In this document: piece after piece, positions 1-7,379 of the stretch
Layout: each line of letters opens with the position of its first letter
Position numbering within the stretch: the first letter of the stretch is position 1
NCBI GenBank assembly: GCA_002428085.1
Contig: DJAA01000072.1
Coordinates: forward strand, 51,137-67,203
Source of the DNA: Sulfurimonas sp. UBA6014
Lineage (GTDB): Bacteria; Campylobacterota; Campylobacteria; Campylobacterales; Sulfurimonadaceae
Direction of reading: 5' to 3'
DNA: 16,067 bases
Notes under the pieces: model-generated
Told to the model about the DNA's origin: nothing
The model's input: only the letters and a program-made list of their open reading frames with translations
Database searches by the model: none
Made by a program: the position numbers and the translations under genes

Positions 1-253
1 CTTCCTCTTCTGTCATATCATCCATGCTTTTAAATGCCAAAATTCCGCCTGCTTGAGCCATCCCTTCAAGTATCATAACACCAGGGTAAATGGGATGACC
101 AGGAAAGTGGCCTTGAAAAACATTGTCACCGATAGTTACATTCTTAAAACCAATAAGAGATTTATTTTTTTCAATATCAGTAACTCGGTCTAGAAGTAAA
201 AAAGGATAACGGTGAGGTATAATTTTTTGAATTTCTATAACATCCATAATCAT
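1..253 (-). CDS. fabZ: 3-hydroxyacyl-[acyl-carrier-protein] dehydratase FabZ, N-terminal part
   Basis: FabZ removes water from (3R)-hydroxyacyl-ACP in the elongation cycle of cytosolic type II fatty-acid synthesis. The minus-strand frame reads 84 codons before the window edge cuts the gene, so the C-terminal half is missing. Family signatures visible are the N-terminal HRYPFLLLDRV (about residues 14-24) and GHFPGHPIYPGV (48-59) with the catalytic His49. LEGMAQ follows, with catalytic Glu63. Two in-frame ATGs are available (253 and 247). I prefer 253 because an AAGG lies 9 bases before it, against 15 bases for the inner one. Upstream on this strand is a divergent, AT-rich region shared with the beta-helix gene. 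The identity is sure and only the exact start is open. Confidence 0.95.
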   Translation of the reverse strand, partial: MIMDVIEIQKIIPHRYPFLLLDRVTDIEKNKSLIGFKNVTIGDNVFQGHFPGHPIYPGVMILEGMAQAGGILAFKSMDDMTEEE

Positions 254-476
254 GAGCGAACGCCTTAATAAAATAATTTTATGGATTTTATCAAAATAAT
301 TATTAGATTATGATTAGTTTTACCTTGTCAGTCTTTGTATTTCAAGTTGTTTTATTTAATTTAGTAATAGTATATATTTGTCTTGATTATTGCATTTTAG
401 ACTCAAACGATTCAATTTAGTAATCTGTACGAAATATTTGCTAAGTACTATTTTCAAAAATTTAGGGAAATACTGT
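254..476. other. Divergent intergenic region between fabZ and the beta-helix gene
   Basis: This very AT-rich stretch of 223 bases has no plausible gene. It must carry the promoters of both flanking genes. A TATATT at 373-378 (plus strand) is a candidate -10 for the beta-helix gene. An exact 11-base direct repeat (AATTTAGTAAT) occurs at 358-368 and 414-424. No strong hairpin was seen. Confidence 0.5.
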
Positions 477-1811
477 ATGAAAATAATACTCTCACTTATG
501 CTTTCGCTTCTTGTATTGTCAAGCGGATTTTACCTTTATACACAGAGAGTTCTCCCTGCAGATAAAGAGCCTCAAAATCAAAGTACACAAATCACGTATC
601 ATCAAATAGTGTGTCCAAATGGAACAAGTGATGCAGGTTATACTATAAAAAGTAAGCCGGTTTGTGAGATTTCTAACATAATAACGAATGATTTACATCT
701 TACTAATGACCGTTATTGGAAGATTAAAGGGGAGGTGCAAATAGGTGGAGATAATAATTTTCGAACAAATTTGTTTATTGATCCCGGTACCGTACTTTTT
801 GGAAGTGATGGTGGCGACTTTATGGTCATAAACCGCGGTTCTAAAATTATTGCAAAAGGAGAAGCATCTCGAGTAATTACTTTTACCTCCGAGAGCGATG
901 TTAAAGAACTCAAAGCGAGTCCTGGAGATTGGGGAGGTTTAGTAATAGCAGGGAATGCCCCTATAAATACGGGAAATTTTGATGAAGAGTTCGAATTCTC
1001 AAGTAGAAAAACTCGCTTTGGAGGTGATAAGGCAGACGATAATAGCGGTATTTTAAAATATGTTATTATCAAGTATGCAGGCGACCAGGTCTATGCAAAC
1101 AAAGAGCTTAACGGTTTAAGTTTGGGTGGAGTCGGTAGTGGTACCTTGATTAATTATCTTGAAGTTTATTATGGTAAAGATGATGGAATAGAGGTTTGGG
1201 GAGGCACGGTTAATATGAAGCACATTATTTTGATTGGCAATCGTGATGATTCACTCGATACAGATATGGGATATAATGGTTTTATTCAATATCTGTATGC
1301 AGAGAAATTTTCTGTTGAAGCAAATCAGGCAGGCTATGGAATTGAGTCGGATAACAACCCTAATAATTATGCAGCAAAACCTGTGACGAATCCAATCTTG
1401 CAAAATTTTGAATTTTTAGGATCTATGGGAAGCGAATATGGAATTGTATTGAGACATGGATCAGGATTTACGTTGATAAACGGCATTGTTTCTAATTTTG
1501 AAAAGGCACAGATATCTATACAAGATGCTCAAACACTACAAAATGATAAGATACTTTTTAAAAGCATAGCTTTATATGCTTCTGAAGAAAATAAGGACTT
1601 GTTTTATGGAAAAAATGAGGTAAGTGAAACAAAGATTCAAGAGATGTTTTTAAGTTCAAAGCATTGTAAAACCAACACCTACACAACAACTCCAACAAGA
1701 GTAAAAGTTGATGGGGACAATGGATTTTTCGATGAAGCAAACTTCGTGGGTGCTTATCAAAAAGAGAATGATTGGAGATTTGGTTGGAGTATCGGTTTAG
1801 AAAAATATTAG
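477..1811 (+). CDS. Secreted protein of unknown function, probable beta-helix fold
   Basis: This 444-residue protein has a typical export signal: a basic MK start, then a hydrophobic run to about residue 22. No lipobox cysteine is visible, so it is probably cleaved or anchored rather than a lipoprotein. The body is rich in Gly, Asn and Asp. It shows short hydrophobic rungs of the kind seen in right-handed parallel beta-helix proteins, such as DPGTVLFGSDGG, GDWGGLVIAGNAPINTG and LEVYYGKDDGIEVWGGTV. The GDWGGLVIAGNAPIN stretch resembles one I recall from secreted proteins in Bacteroidota and Proteobacteria, whose function is unclear. The reading frame opens at 390, but I chose the ATG at 477. 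It follows an AGGGA about 9 bases upstream, and the signal peptide begins there. The gene stands alone and converges with queH, the stops being 18 bases apart. Function is not assigned. Confidence 0.8.
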   Translation: MKIILSLMLSLLVLSSGFYLYTQRVLPADKEPQNQSTQITYHQIVCPNGTSDAGYTIKSKPVCEISNIITNDLHLTNDRYWKIKGEVQIGGDNNFRTNLFIDPGTVLFGSDGGDFMVINRGSKIIAKGEASRVITFTSESDVKELKASPGDWGGLVIAGNAPINTGNFDEEFEFSSRKTRFGGDKADDNSGILKYVIIKYAGDQVYANKELNGLSLGGVGSGTLINYLEVYYGKDDGIEVWGGTVNMKHIILIGNRDDSLDTDMGYNGFIQYLYAEKFSVEANQAGYGIESDNNPNNYAAKPVTNPILQNFEFLGSMGSEYGIVLRHGSGFTLINGIVSNFEKAQISIQDAQTLQNDKILFKSIALYASEENKDLFYGKNEVSETKIQEMFLSSKHCKTNTYTTTPTRVKVDGDNGFFDEANFVGAYQKENDWRFGWSIGLEKY

Positions 1812-1829
1812 TATGTCAAATTCTTGAAC

Positions 1830-2912
1830 TTATAAGATGATTAGTTTTTCACTCACGTCTTCATAAGTTTTAGCATCAAGTTCTATGGTTAATTTGTCAT
1901 CAATTATCCGCTCAAGAACAATAATCGGAGTCAAATCGTAGTTTGTGCAGCCATAAGAAGTTCTTATTTTTAACTCACTTTCTATACTTGGCGGATTATA
2001 AATGAGTTCGTTCATAGTCTTGTATTTATTTCCACATGCCAAGCTAAATTCATCTAATGTTATAAACTTTATCTCATCACGGCTAAAATAATGAACACTA
2101 TTTATCTCAAATTCTACCGTGCCTTGCGCTTTTTTTCTTGGAAGTGTTGAGTAAGCTAGGGCGTAAGCTGGAATATTTTCATTTTTGCCTTTTGTCACTT
2201 TACAGCTCAATTGGCGATAGTTTAAAAACTTTTGCTTTACTATTTTATAAGCAATATTTTTCTCTTCAAGCTCCATTCGGTGTGTATACATTTCAAGTCT
2301 TTCTTCTATGGAAGCTCTCAGTATTTGCCCTGAGATGGGAGAAAACATTTCATCCATTAGCCTCTCTTGTTGCTCGCGTTGCATAGTGAGTCCATAAATA
2401 CATCCACAATAATCTTGGCGGTAAAGCTGTTCTTCTTTTGTCACACGGCTTTGGTCTTGTGTGCCGCCGTTTGAGCGGTAATCAACGGCTATGAATTCTA
2501 CGCCGTTTTTTTCATAAAAAGCATCGCCGACGCGCTTGAGTTGCTCTTGCGATTTAAGCGGACTTACAAGCAAGGTTGTCGTGATTTTTTTCTCGCCTAG
2601 TTCGAGCGCTTTTTGCGCACTCACTAAAAAACGTTTATCAAAACAAACCTCACACCTCGCACCCTTTTCAGGCTCTTTTTCCAGACCTCTTACAGCCTCC
2701 ATCCACGCCTCAAAGTCGTACGCGCCCTCAAGCAAAGCAATGCCAAGTTTTTTACAGCTTCTTTGGACATCAAGGTAGCGTAGAGAGTATTCTGAATAGG
2801 GGTGAATATTGGGGTCATAAAAAAAACCTGTCAATTTTTCCTCAGGATAATCGTGTTGGAGTTTTTCTAAAAAGAAGTGCGAATCAACGCTGCAGCAAAT
2901 GTGGACTAAAAT
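1830..2912 (-). CDS. queH: Epoxyqueuosine reductase QueH, AUU start
   Basis: QueH is the non-QueG enzyme that reduces epoxyqueuosine to queuosine in tRNA with GUN anticodons, using iron-sulfur chemistry. Cysteine motifs seen are ICC (residues 5-7), CEVC, and YCGC with the nearby YGL. GFFYDPNIHPYSEY is another strong family signature. The frame contains no ATG, GTG or TTG before the ICC motif; the first usual start (TTG at 2834) would remove 26 residues including the CC pair. The codon aligning with the family's initiator Met is ATT at 2912-2910. It is preceded by AAGGA at 2923-2919 with a 6-base spacing, so I place the start there, giving 360 residues. The C-terminal half beyond the roughly 200-residue core matches the longer form I recall from Campylobacterota. 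It follows the cyclophilin gene after 58 bases. A sequencing error at the start codon cannot be excluded. Confidence 0.88.
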   Translation of the reverse strand: MLVHICCSVDSHFFLEKLQHDYPEEKLTGFFYDPNIHPYSEYSLRYLDVQRSCKKLGIALLEGAYDFEAWMEAVRGLEKEPEKGARCEVCFDKRFLVSAQKALELGEKKITTTLLVSPLKSQEQLKRVGDAFYEKNGVEFIAVDYRSNGGTQDQSRVTKEEQLYRQDYCGCIYGLTMQREQQERLMDEMFSPISGQILRASIEERLEMYTHRMELEEKNIAYKIVKQKFLNYRQLSCKVTKGKNENIPAYALAYSTLPRKKAQGTVEFEINSVHYFSRDEIKFITLDEFSLACGNKYKTMNELIYNPPSIESELKIRTSYGCTNYDLTPIIVLERIIDDKLTIELDAKTYEDVSEKLIIL

Positions 2913-2918
2913 ATTTTT

Positions 2919-2923
2919 TCCTT
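2919..2923 (-). promoter_or_regulatory. Ribosome binding site that decides the queH AUU start
   Basis: AAGGA on the minus strand sits 6 bases before the ATT at 2912-2910. No other start codon (ATG, GTG, TTG or CTG) lies in frame between the upstream stop (TAA at 2969-2967) and the conserved ICC motif. Confidence 0.7.
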
Positions 2924-2932
2924 GAGAGTTTG

Positions 2933-2962
2933 CACAAGCTAAGCGTCTGTTCTTAGCTTGTG
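2933..2962. repeat. Perfect inverted repeat / hairpin between the cyclophilin gene and queH
   Basis: CACAAGCTAAG (2933-2943) and CTTAGCTTGTG (2952-2962) form an 11-bp perfect stem with an 8-base loop. Read on the minus strand, it follows the cyclophilin stop and ends 9 bases before the queH ribosome binding site. No T-run follows it on that strand, so it is not a standard terminator for the genes it separates. On the plus strand a T-rich tract does follow, but no plus-strand gene lies immediately upstream. It may be an mRNA 3'-end or processing structure, or a control element for queH. Confidence 0.85.
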
Positions 2963-2970
2963 TATTTTAT

Positions 2971-3474
2971 TTATTTTTTTTCTAAAATTTCAATAGTGTT
3001 GATTTTATCTTGACCTTTGATGCTGTCAAGAACTTTAAAACTCTCTTTGTCGTCTTTTTCAATGCCGCCAAAAACAGTGTGAACACCATCTAAATGTGGC
3101 GTGTTTGCAAAGCAGATAAAGAACTGACTTCCACCTGTGTTTGGTCCTGCATGTGCCATAGAGAGCGTTCCTCGAACGTGTTTAGAAGTGTTGAGTTTTG
3201 TCTCACACGGTATCGCCCAGTCAGGTCCGCCTGAACCCGTTCCCGTTGGACAGCCGCCTTGCGCCATAAAACCAGGGATAACGCGGTGAAAAGTGAGATC
3301 ATTATAAAATTTTGTGTTTGCTAAGTGTGCAAAGTTTGCAACGGTATTTGGAGTCTCATCACCAAAGAGTTTTATCCAGATAACGCCCTTGGGAGTTGTG
3401 ATTTTAGCCCATTGAAATTTCGCTAACTCTTCTTTGCTTATGTCATACGTTTTTAATTGTTTTCTACCAAACAT
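2971..3474 (-). CDS. Cyclophilin-type peptidyl-prolyl cis-trans isomerase
   Basis: This 167-residue protein catalyses cis-trans isomerisation of X-Pro bonds. There is no signal peptide, so it is a cytosolic folding factor. The cyclophilin core runs from about residue 22 to the end. FHRVIPGFMAQGG (62-74) carries the active-site Arg64, Phe69 and Gln72. GPNTGGSQFFI and HLDGVHTVFG are the other two family signatures. A basic N-terminal tail of about 20 residues (MFGRKQLKTYD...) precedes the core. The ATG at 3474 has AAAGGA about 6 bases upstream. It is the first gene of a minus-strand unit with queH and diverges from the histidine kinase. PpiA or PpiB naming would be a guess, so no symbol is given. 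Confidence 0.95.
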   Translation of the reverse strand: MFGRKQLKTYDISKEELAKFQWAKITTPKGVIWIKLFGDETPNTVANFAHLANTKFYNDLTFHRVIPGFMAQGGCPTGTGSGGPDWAIPCETKLNTSKHVRGTLSMAHAGPNTGGSQFFICFANTPHLDGVHTVFGGIEKDDKESFKVLDSIKGQDKINTIEILEKK

Positions 3475-3500
3475 TTGAATCCTTTTATTTTAATCCCAAA

Positions 3501-3506
3501 ATTATA
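3501..3506 (-). promoter_or_regulatory. Candidate -10 box for the cyclophilin-queH unit
   Basis: TATAAT on the minus strand, followed by TTTGGG, lies about 27 bases before the cyclophilin start. There is no clear -35, as is usual for Campylobacterota housekeeping promoters. Confidence 0.5.
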
Positions 3507-3619
3507 GTTAAATTTTTTAAATTATATGATGTTATCCACCCCCTGAAGCTAGGGAAAACTTTGTTTATCAAGAATTACAGGGTGTTGCGTGCTCTTTGTG
3601 TAGAAAGTAGATAAGGTCA

Positions 3620-3636
3620 TATAATATTGTTATAAT
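3620..3636 (+). promoter_or_regulatory. Candidate -10 boxes for the two-component operon
   Basis: Two exact TATAAT hexamers occur on the plus strand at 3620-3625 and 3631-3636, 40-56 bases before the probable kinase start. No convincing -35 is present. Either or both could serve the kinase/regulator pair. Confidence 0.5.
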
Positions 3637-3675
3637 ACTCCTCAGCACAGAATTATTAAAGGCTTGTTTCATAAT

Positions 3676-4899
3676 ATGGTAAATTTTTTCTTACAAAAAG
3701 CCCATTCTATAACTATCAAAAAAGCTAATATTATCACAACGCTCTTTATCTTGTTGTTTACCATTGTGTTTGCTTATTTGCTTATAAAAGAGAACTATTA
3801 TGATTATGAGCGCGCTTTAATAAGTCAGCATAAACTCCATAATAGCTCCATGAGCAAAGATGAAAAATACAAAGAAGCGCAAAAAAAACTTAAAACACTT
3901 TTGATAAAAAACACCATCGCTATCTCGACACTTGCGTTTATTTTATTTGCAATCATGCTTGGGTTTTATAAAATATTTAATACATTACTCCAAAAAGATA
4001 TGCAAGTTTTTTTAGATTTTTTCAAAGAAACAGCGCATGAAAAACAGATTTTAAATCAAAATGCCATTTTTTTTGAGGAGTTTAAAATCATGGTCGGGTA
4101 TGCAAACGAAATGGTTGACACTATTAGTGAGCAAAAAAGAACACTCATGGAGCTCAATCTAAGTCTTGAAGATAAGGTGCGGGAAAAAACTGCAGATTTG
4201 GTTCTTATCAACAAAAATCTAGAACAAGAAAAAATCTTTTCCCAAAATCTGCTCAGTGCACAAAAGGAGTTTTTGCGTTACACGGTTCATGAGACAAATA
4301 CACCGCTGAGTGTCATACTTACAAGCATAGAGTTGTTTGTAATGAAAAACGGTAAAGAGCGACAACTCTCAAAAATAGAAGCTGCAGTTAAAAATATCTT
4401 TAGTATTTACGATGATTTAAGTTATCTGGTGAAAAAAGATCAGGTTGAATACCCAAAAAGTGTCATAGATATAGGGGTATTTTTTACCTCCAGACTTGAC
4501 TTTTTCTCCGAAGTGGCTGAGCTTTCAAAGATTGCTTTTAACCACACTCCTCATGACAAAAGTTTGTATATTTATTTCAACGAAACAAAGTTGCAGCGAG
4601 TTATTGACAACACGATAACCAATGCCATAAAATATACCCTTCCAAGTCAAGAGGTTGATGTCAGTTTGACTCAAGAGGGTGCTTTTATCTCTTTGTCTGT
4701 TGGGAGTAAATCCAAAGAGATTAAAAATACTGAGAAGATTTTTGAGTCATTTTACAGAGAAGAGAAAAGCCGTGATGGATTTGGAATAGGACTGCGACTT
4801 GTAAAAACCATTTGTGATGAAGAGGGTGTTCAAATCTCGCTCCATTCGAGTGATGAGAAAACAATTTTTACATATAAATTTAAAATGATGGGTGAATAA
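3676..4899 (+). CDS. Membrane sensor histidine kinase
   Basis: This 407-residue kinase is the sensor half of a two-component pair. TM1 is at about residues 19-37 and TM2 at 80-98, enclosing a small periplasmic segment of about 40 residues. A long cytoplasmic coiled coil (about 110-200) follows. The H-box is RYTVHETNTPL with phospho-acceptor His205, the N-box DNTITNAIKYT (Asn316), and the G2 box GFGIGL (368-373). The usual D-x-G of the G1 box is not visible; the segment reads LSVGSKSKEI. The frame also offers a TTG at 3664, but AAAGG at 3658-3662 would be only 1 base from it. The ATG at 3676 is 13 bases from that site, which is long, so the start is uncertain. Its stop overlaps the regulator start (TAATG). 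Acetate or another short-chain fatty acid is a reasonable signal to test, given the downstream genes, but nothing in the sequence shows it. Confidence 0.92.
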   Translation: MVNFFLQKAHSITIKKANIITTLFILLFTIVFAYLLIKENYYDYERALISQHKLHNSSMSKDEKYKEAQKKLKTLLIKNTIAISTLAFILFAIMLGFYKIFNTLLQKDMQVFLDFFKETAHEKQILNQNAIFFEEFKIMVGYANEMVDTISEQKRTLMELNLSLEDKVREKTADLVLINKNLEQEKIFSQNLLSAQKEFLRYTVHETNTPLSVILTSIELFVMKNGKERQLSKIEAAVKNIFSIYDDLSYLVKKDQVEYPKSVIDIGVFFTSRLDFFSEVAELSKIAFNHTPHDKSLYIYFNETKLQRVIDNTITNAIKYTLPSQEVDVSLTQEGAFISLSVGSKSKEIKNTEKIFESFYREEKSRDGFGIGLRLVKTICDEEGVQISLHSSDEKTIFTYKFKMMGE

Positions 4900-5555
4900 T
4901 GAAAATTTTATTATTAGAAGATGAAGTTATGCTCAGTGAGTCGATAGAGGAGTACCTTGAGGGAGAAGGGCACAGTGTTGAGACGTTTTTTGATGGGCTT
5001 GAGGCATTCAAGAACATTCAAAAAAATGCATACGATTTGCTTATTCTTGATATCAATGTCCCAGGGCTTGACGGGCTGAGTTTTTTAGAGCATATTCACA
5101 CACTCAAAATCCATACACCGAGCATTTATATCAGTGCTTTGGTTGATATAGAAGAGATTTCGCGCGCGTACAATCTGGGGTGTTTTGATTATTTGAAAAA
5201 ACCTTTTCATCTCAAAGAGTTGGCATTGCGTCTTGATAGGATTGTTCTCTCAAATGAGGTTCCAAGGGTGCAGTTGCGGCTTTCTAAAAACTACAGTTAT
5301 GATCAAGAACACAGCGTTTTGTTGTTTAACTCGGTTGCACAAACGCTTACAAAAAGACAGTCGCAAATCATAGATTTACTTGCTAGAAATCGTGGCAGAG
5401 TTGTTGATTTTGAGCAGTTTAACACCTATGTTTGGGATGATGTAGCGGTTGATAACGCAACAATTCGCGCTGAAATAAACAGGCTCAAAAAGTTTCTACA
5501 AGAAGATGTCATAAACAATGTCAGAGGCATGGGCTACATGATAGAAAAACCTTGA
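4899..5555 (+). CDS. OmpR/PhoB-type response regulator
   Basis: This 218-residue protein has an N-terminal receiver domain (about 1-115) and a C-terminal winged-helix DNA-binding domain (about 125-217). Receiver landmarks are the acidic pair Glu7/Asp8, phospho-acceptor Asp51 in LLILDINVPG, Ser79 in IYISALVD, and the conserved Lys in LKKPF. In the effector domain, LTKRQSQIIDLLARNRGRVV and the C-terminal NNVRGMGYMIE are typical of the family. It overlaps the kinase stop by one base, so the two are translationally coupled partners. The porin begins 126 bases downstream, making the porin promoter the most obvious first target. Regulation of acs is also possible. The partner assignment is very sure; the regulon is inferred. 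Confidence 0.95.
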   Translation: MKILLLEDEVMLSESIEEYLEGEGHSVETFFDGLEAFKNIQKNAYDLLILDINVPGLDGLSFLEHIHTLKIHTPSIYISALVDIEEISRAYNLGCFDYLKKPFHLKELALRLDRIVLSNEVPRVQLRLSKNYSYDQEHSVLLFNSVAQTLTKRQSQIIDLLARNRGRVVDFEQFNTYVWDDVAVDNATIRAEINRLKKFLQEDVINNVRGMGYMIEKP

Positions 5556-5618
5556 GAGTTGTTACATATTTACACATCTTCTAAAAAATCTTCTTTTTCG
5601 TATCCAAATTGTCTCTTT

Positions 5619-5634
5619 GCTATGTTCATGCTAT
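5619..5634 (+). promoter_or_regulatory. Possible response-regulator box upstream of the porin
   Basis: GCTAT occurs at 5619-5623 and again at 5630-5634, exactly 11 bases apart, within two half-sites that agree at 8 of 11 positions. OmpR-family proteins bind direct repeats about one helical turn apart. The 126-base gap has no good TATAAT match, which would suit an activator-dependent promoter. Confidence 0.3.
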
Positions 5635-5681
5635 TTTCCCATTTTACTATTAAGTGTTAAATTTAAATTTGGGGAAATTGA

Positions 5682-7049
5682 ATGAAAAAACATATCGCAA
5701 TGAGTGTTTTAACGTTTGGGCTGCTAAGTGTGGCCAACGTTACTGCGGCAGAAGATTTAAGTTCTATGTTTAGCCAAGGCAAAGCAAGCGGACAGATTCG
5801 TACGTTTTGGGTTGACCGTGAATACCAAGGAAGTGCAGGAAAGACCACGCATAGGGATGCTTGGGCAGCTGGGGGATTTTTGAAGTTTGAGACGGCAGAA
5901 GTTGAGGGGCTTAGTTTTGGGACTGCTTTTTATACATCCAATGCCTTAGATATCAGCTCAAAAAGAGATGATTATGAAAATAACGATATGACTCTTTTAG
6001 GACCTGACAATGAAGATTACTCTCTTCTGGGTGAATTGTATGGTCAGTATAAAATAGGAAATACTACTTTTAAAGCAGGACGCCAAAAGATAGACACTCC
6101 AATGGCTGGAACAGATGACGCGCGTATGGTACCAAACCTTTTTGAGGGCTATTTGCTTATCAACAAGGATTTGCCTGATACAACGCTTATTGCAGGGCAT
6201 TTGACAAAATTTGCACAGGGGACGTTTGGGCGAGTTTACAATCACACAGAAATAAGTTCTAATGCAGCCAAACTTCTCTCAGTTACCTCTGGATACTCGT
6301 ATGTAGACAGTCTCAATCAAGCGGGGAGTTTTGTAAACATGGGCGATTATGCAGTAGGTGAAACAACGGCAGGTGTTTCGGTTGTTTCAGCTACCTATGC
6401 AGGCATTAAAAACTTAAAAGTTGAACTTTGGGATTATTATGCCCATGATATTTTAAATGCAGTATATGGAGAGATGAACTATTCATGGAATTGTCTCATT
6501 ACTGATTTTATCAAGCCATCGGCAGGTGTGCAGGTGATTAAAGAAGATGCGGTTGGTGATAAGTATGCGGGAGATATTGAGAGTCTTTATGTTGCAGGAA
6601 AAATTAATTTTGCAGTTGAAAATTTTAACCTTACCCTTGCGTACTCTGAAATAGGGAAAAATAACGCTGATGAAGCTGTCACAGGTTTGGCAAATGCCAT
6701 CCTCACTCCATGGGGTGGAATGCCAGCGTATACACAGGGCATGGTAACGCGTCATATGTTTATAGCAGGGACAAAGGCAAGCAAAGTTGCAGGAAGTTAC
6801 AACTTTAAAGATAGGGGTGCAAACTTACAAACGAGTCTATACTATACATCTTTTGAGATGGATGAAAACAGTGGCTATGGCATAGAAAGAACTGCAACAG
6901 AAGCAGGTTTTGACGCCATTTATAGCCCTGAGATGGTGAAAAATCTTCAACTTCGTGTCCGTGGAAATTTCCCAAGATCATATGCGCAGACAACAGCTGG
7001 AGATACTGGCTGGAGTGAATACAGATTTATAGCAAACTATAATTTCTAA
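5682..7049 (+). CDS. Outer-membrane porin, OprD-like
   Basis: This 455-residue precursor has a clear signal peptide (MKKHIAMSVLTFGLLSVANVTAAED), probably cut near residue 23-24. The mature part consists of alternating amphipathic strands typical of a beta-barrel. It ends in a terminal Phe (IANYNF), the usual outer-membrane assembly signal. Elements such as RTFWVDREY, GGFLKFETAEVEGLSFGTAFYTS and LYGQYKIGNTTFKAGRQ resemble OprD-family substrate-specific porins. GGGGA sits about 6 bases before the ATG. DUF485 and actP follow within 16 bases, so the likely job is to let acetate or related small acids cross the outer membrane. The porin class is well supported; the substrate is inferred only from neighbours. 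Confidence 0.88.
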   Translation: MKKHIAMSVLTFGLLSVANVTAAEDLSSMFSQGKASGQIRTFWVDREYQGSAGKTTHRDAWAAGGFLKFETAEVEGLSFGTAFYTSNALDISSKRDDYENNDMTLLGPDNEDYSLLGELYGQYKIGNTTFKAGRQKIDTPMAGTDDARMVPNLFEGYLLINKDLPDTTLIAGHLTKFAQGTFGRVYNHTEISSNAAKLLSVTSGYSYVDSLNQAGSFVNMGDYAVGETTAGVSVVSATYAGIKNLKVELWDYYAHDILNAVYGEMNYSWNCLITDFIKPSAGVQVIKEDAVGDKYAGDIESLYVAGKINFAVENFNLTLAYSEIGKNNADEAVTGLANAILTPWGGMPAYTQGMVTRHMFIAGTKASKVAGSYNFKDRGANLQTSLYYTSFEMDENSGYGIERTATEAGFDAIYSPEMVKNLQLRVRGNFPRSYAQTTAGDTGWSEYRFIANYNF

Positions 7050-7064
7050 ATTTAAGGAAAGAAT

Positions 7065-7379
7065 ATGAATAAAGAACTTGTTGATAAAATCAAGAACAAT
7101 CCTGATTATCAAGAATTGGTCTCAAAAAGAAGCAGTTTTTCTCTAAAACTCACCGCGGCGATGTTAGTAGTGTATTTTACTTTCATCTTGACTATAGCCT
7201 TTGATCCATCATTTTTGGGGACACCTTTGTCTGCAGATTCGGTGACAAGTATTGGGATTCCTGTAGGGATAGCAGTTATTATTTTTGCATTTGTTTTGAC
7301 GGGTATTTATACCGTAAGAGCAAACGGTGAATTTGATGATTTGAACAATAAAATTAAAAATTCTATAAAGGAAGACTAA
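7065..7379 (+). CDS. DUF485 (YjcH-like) inner-membrane protein
   Basis: This 104-residue protein has two predicted membrane helices (about residues 26-46 and 61-84), a charged N-terminal helix, and a charged C-terminal tail. Size, topology and position match the DUF485 family, whose members are encoded directly before ActP symporters, as yjcH is before actP in Escherichia coli. The molecular role of the family is not settled; a helper role for the symporter is the usual guess. An AAGGAAAG ribosome binding site precedes the ATG. The stop codon abuts the actP start with no spacer, so the two are almost certainly translated together. Confidence 0.9.
   Translation: MNKELVDKIKNNPDYQELVSKRSSFSLKLTAAMLVVYFTFILTIAFDPSFLGTPLSADSVTSIGIPVGIAVIIFAFVLTGIYTVRANGEFDDLNNKIKNSIKED

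Noticed and set aside
358..424. Repeated AATTTAGTAAT as an operator pair
   Set aside because: It is a single AT-rich 11-base repeat 56 bases apart, with no link to a regulator; noted in the intergenic entry only.
390..476. N-terminal extension of the beta-helix gene to 390
   Set aside because: The ATG at 477 has a good ribosome binding site and begins a proper signal peptide; the extension is low-complexity AT-rich sequence before that signal.
2138..2386. Plus-strand open frame opposite queH
   Set aside because: It is a shadow frame; queH coding is intact and conserved across this span.
2933..2962. Intrinsic terminator of the cyclophilin gene
   Set aside because: On the minus strand no T-run follows the stem; the sequence goes straight into the queH ribosome binding site.
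2913..2966. preQ1 riboswitch before queH
   Set aside because: The gap lacks the short C-rich loop and A-rich tail pseudoknot expected of a preQ1-I aptamer, and QueH acts late in the pathway.
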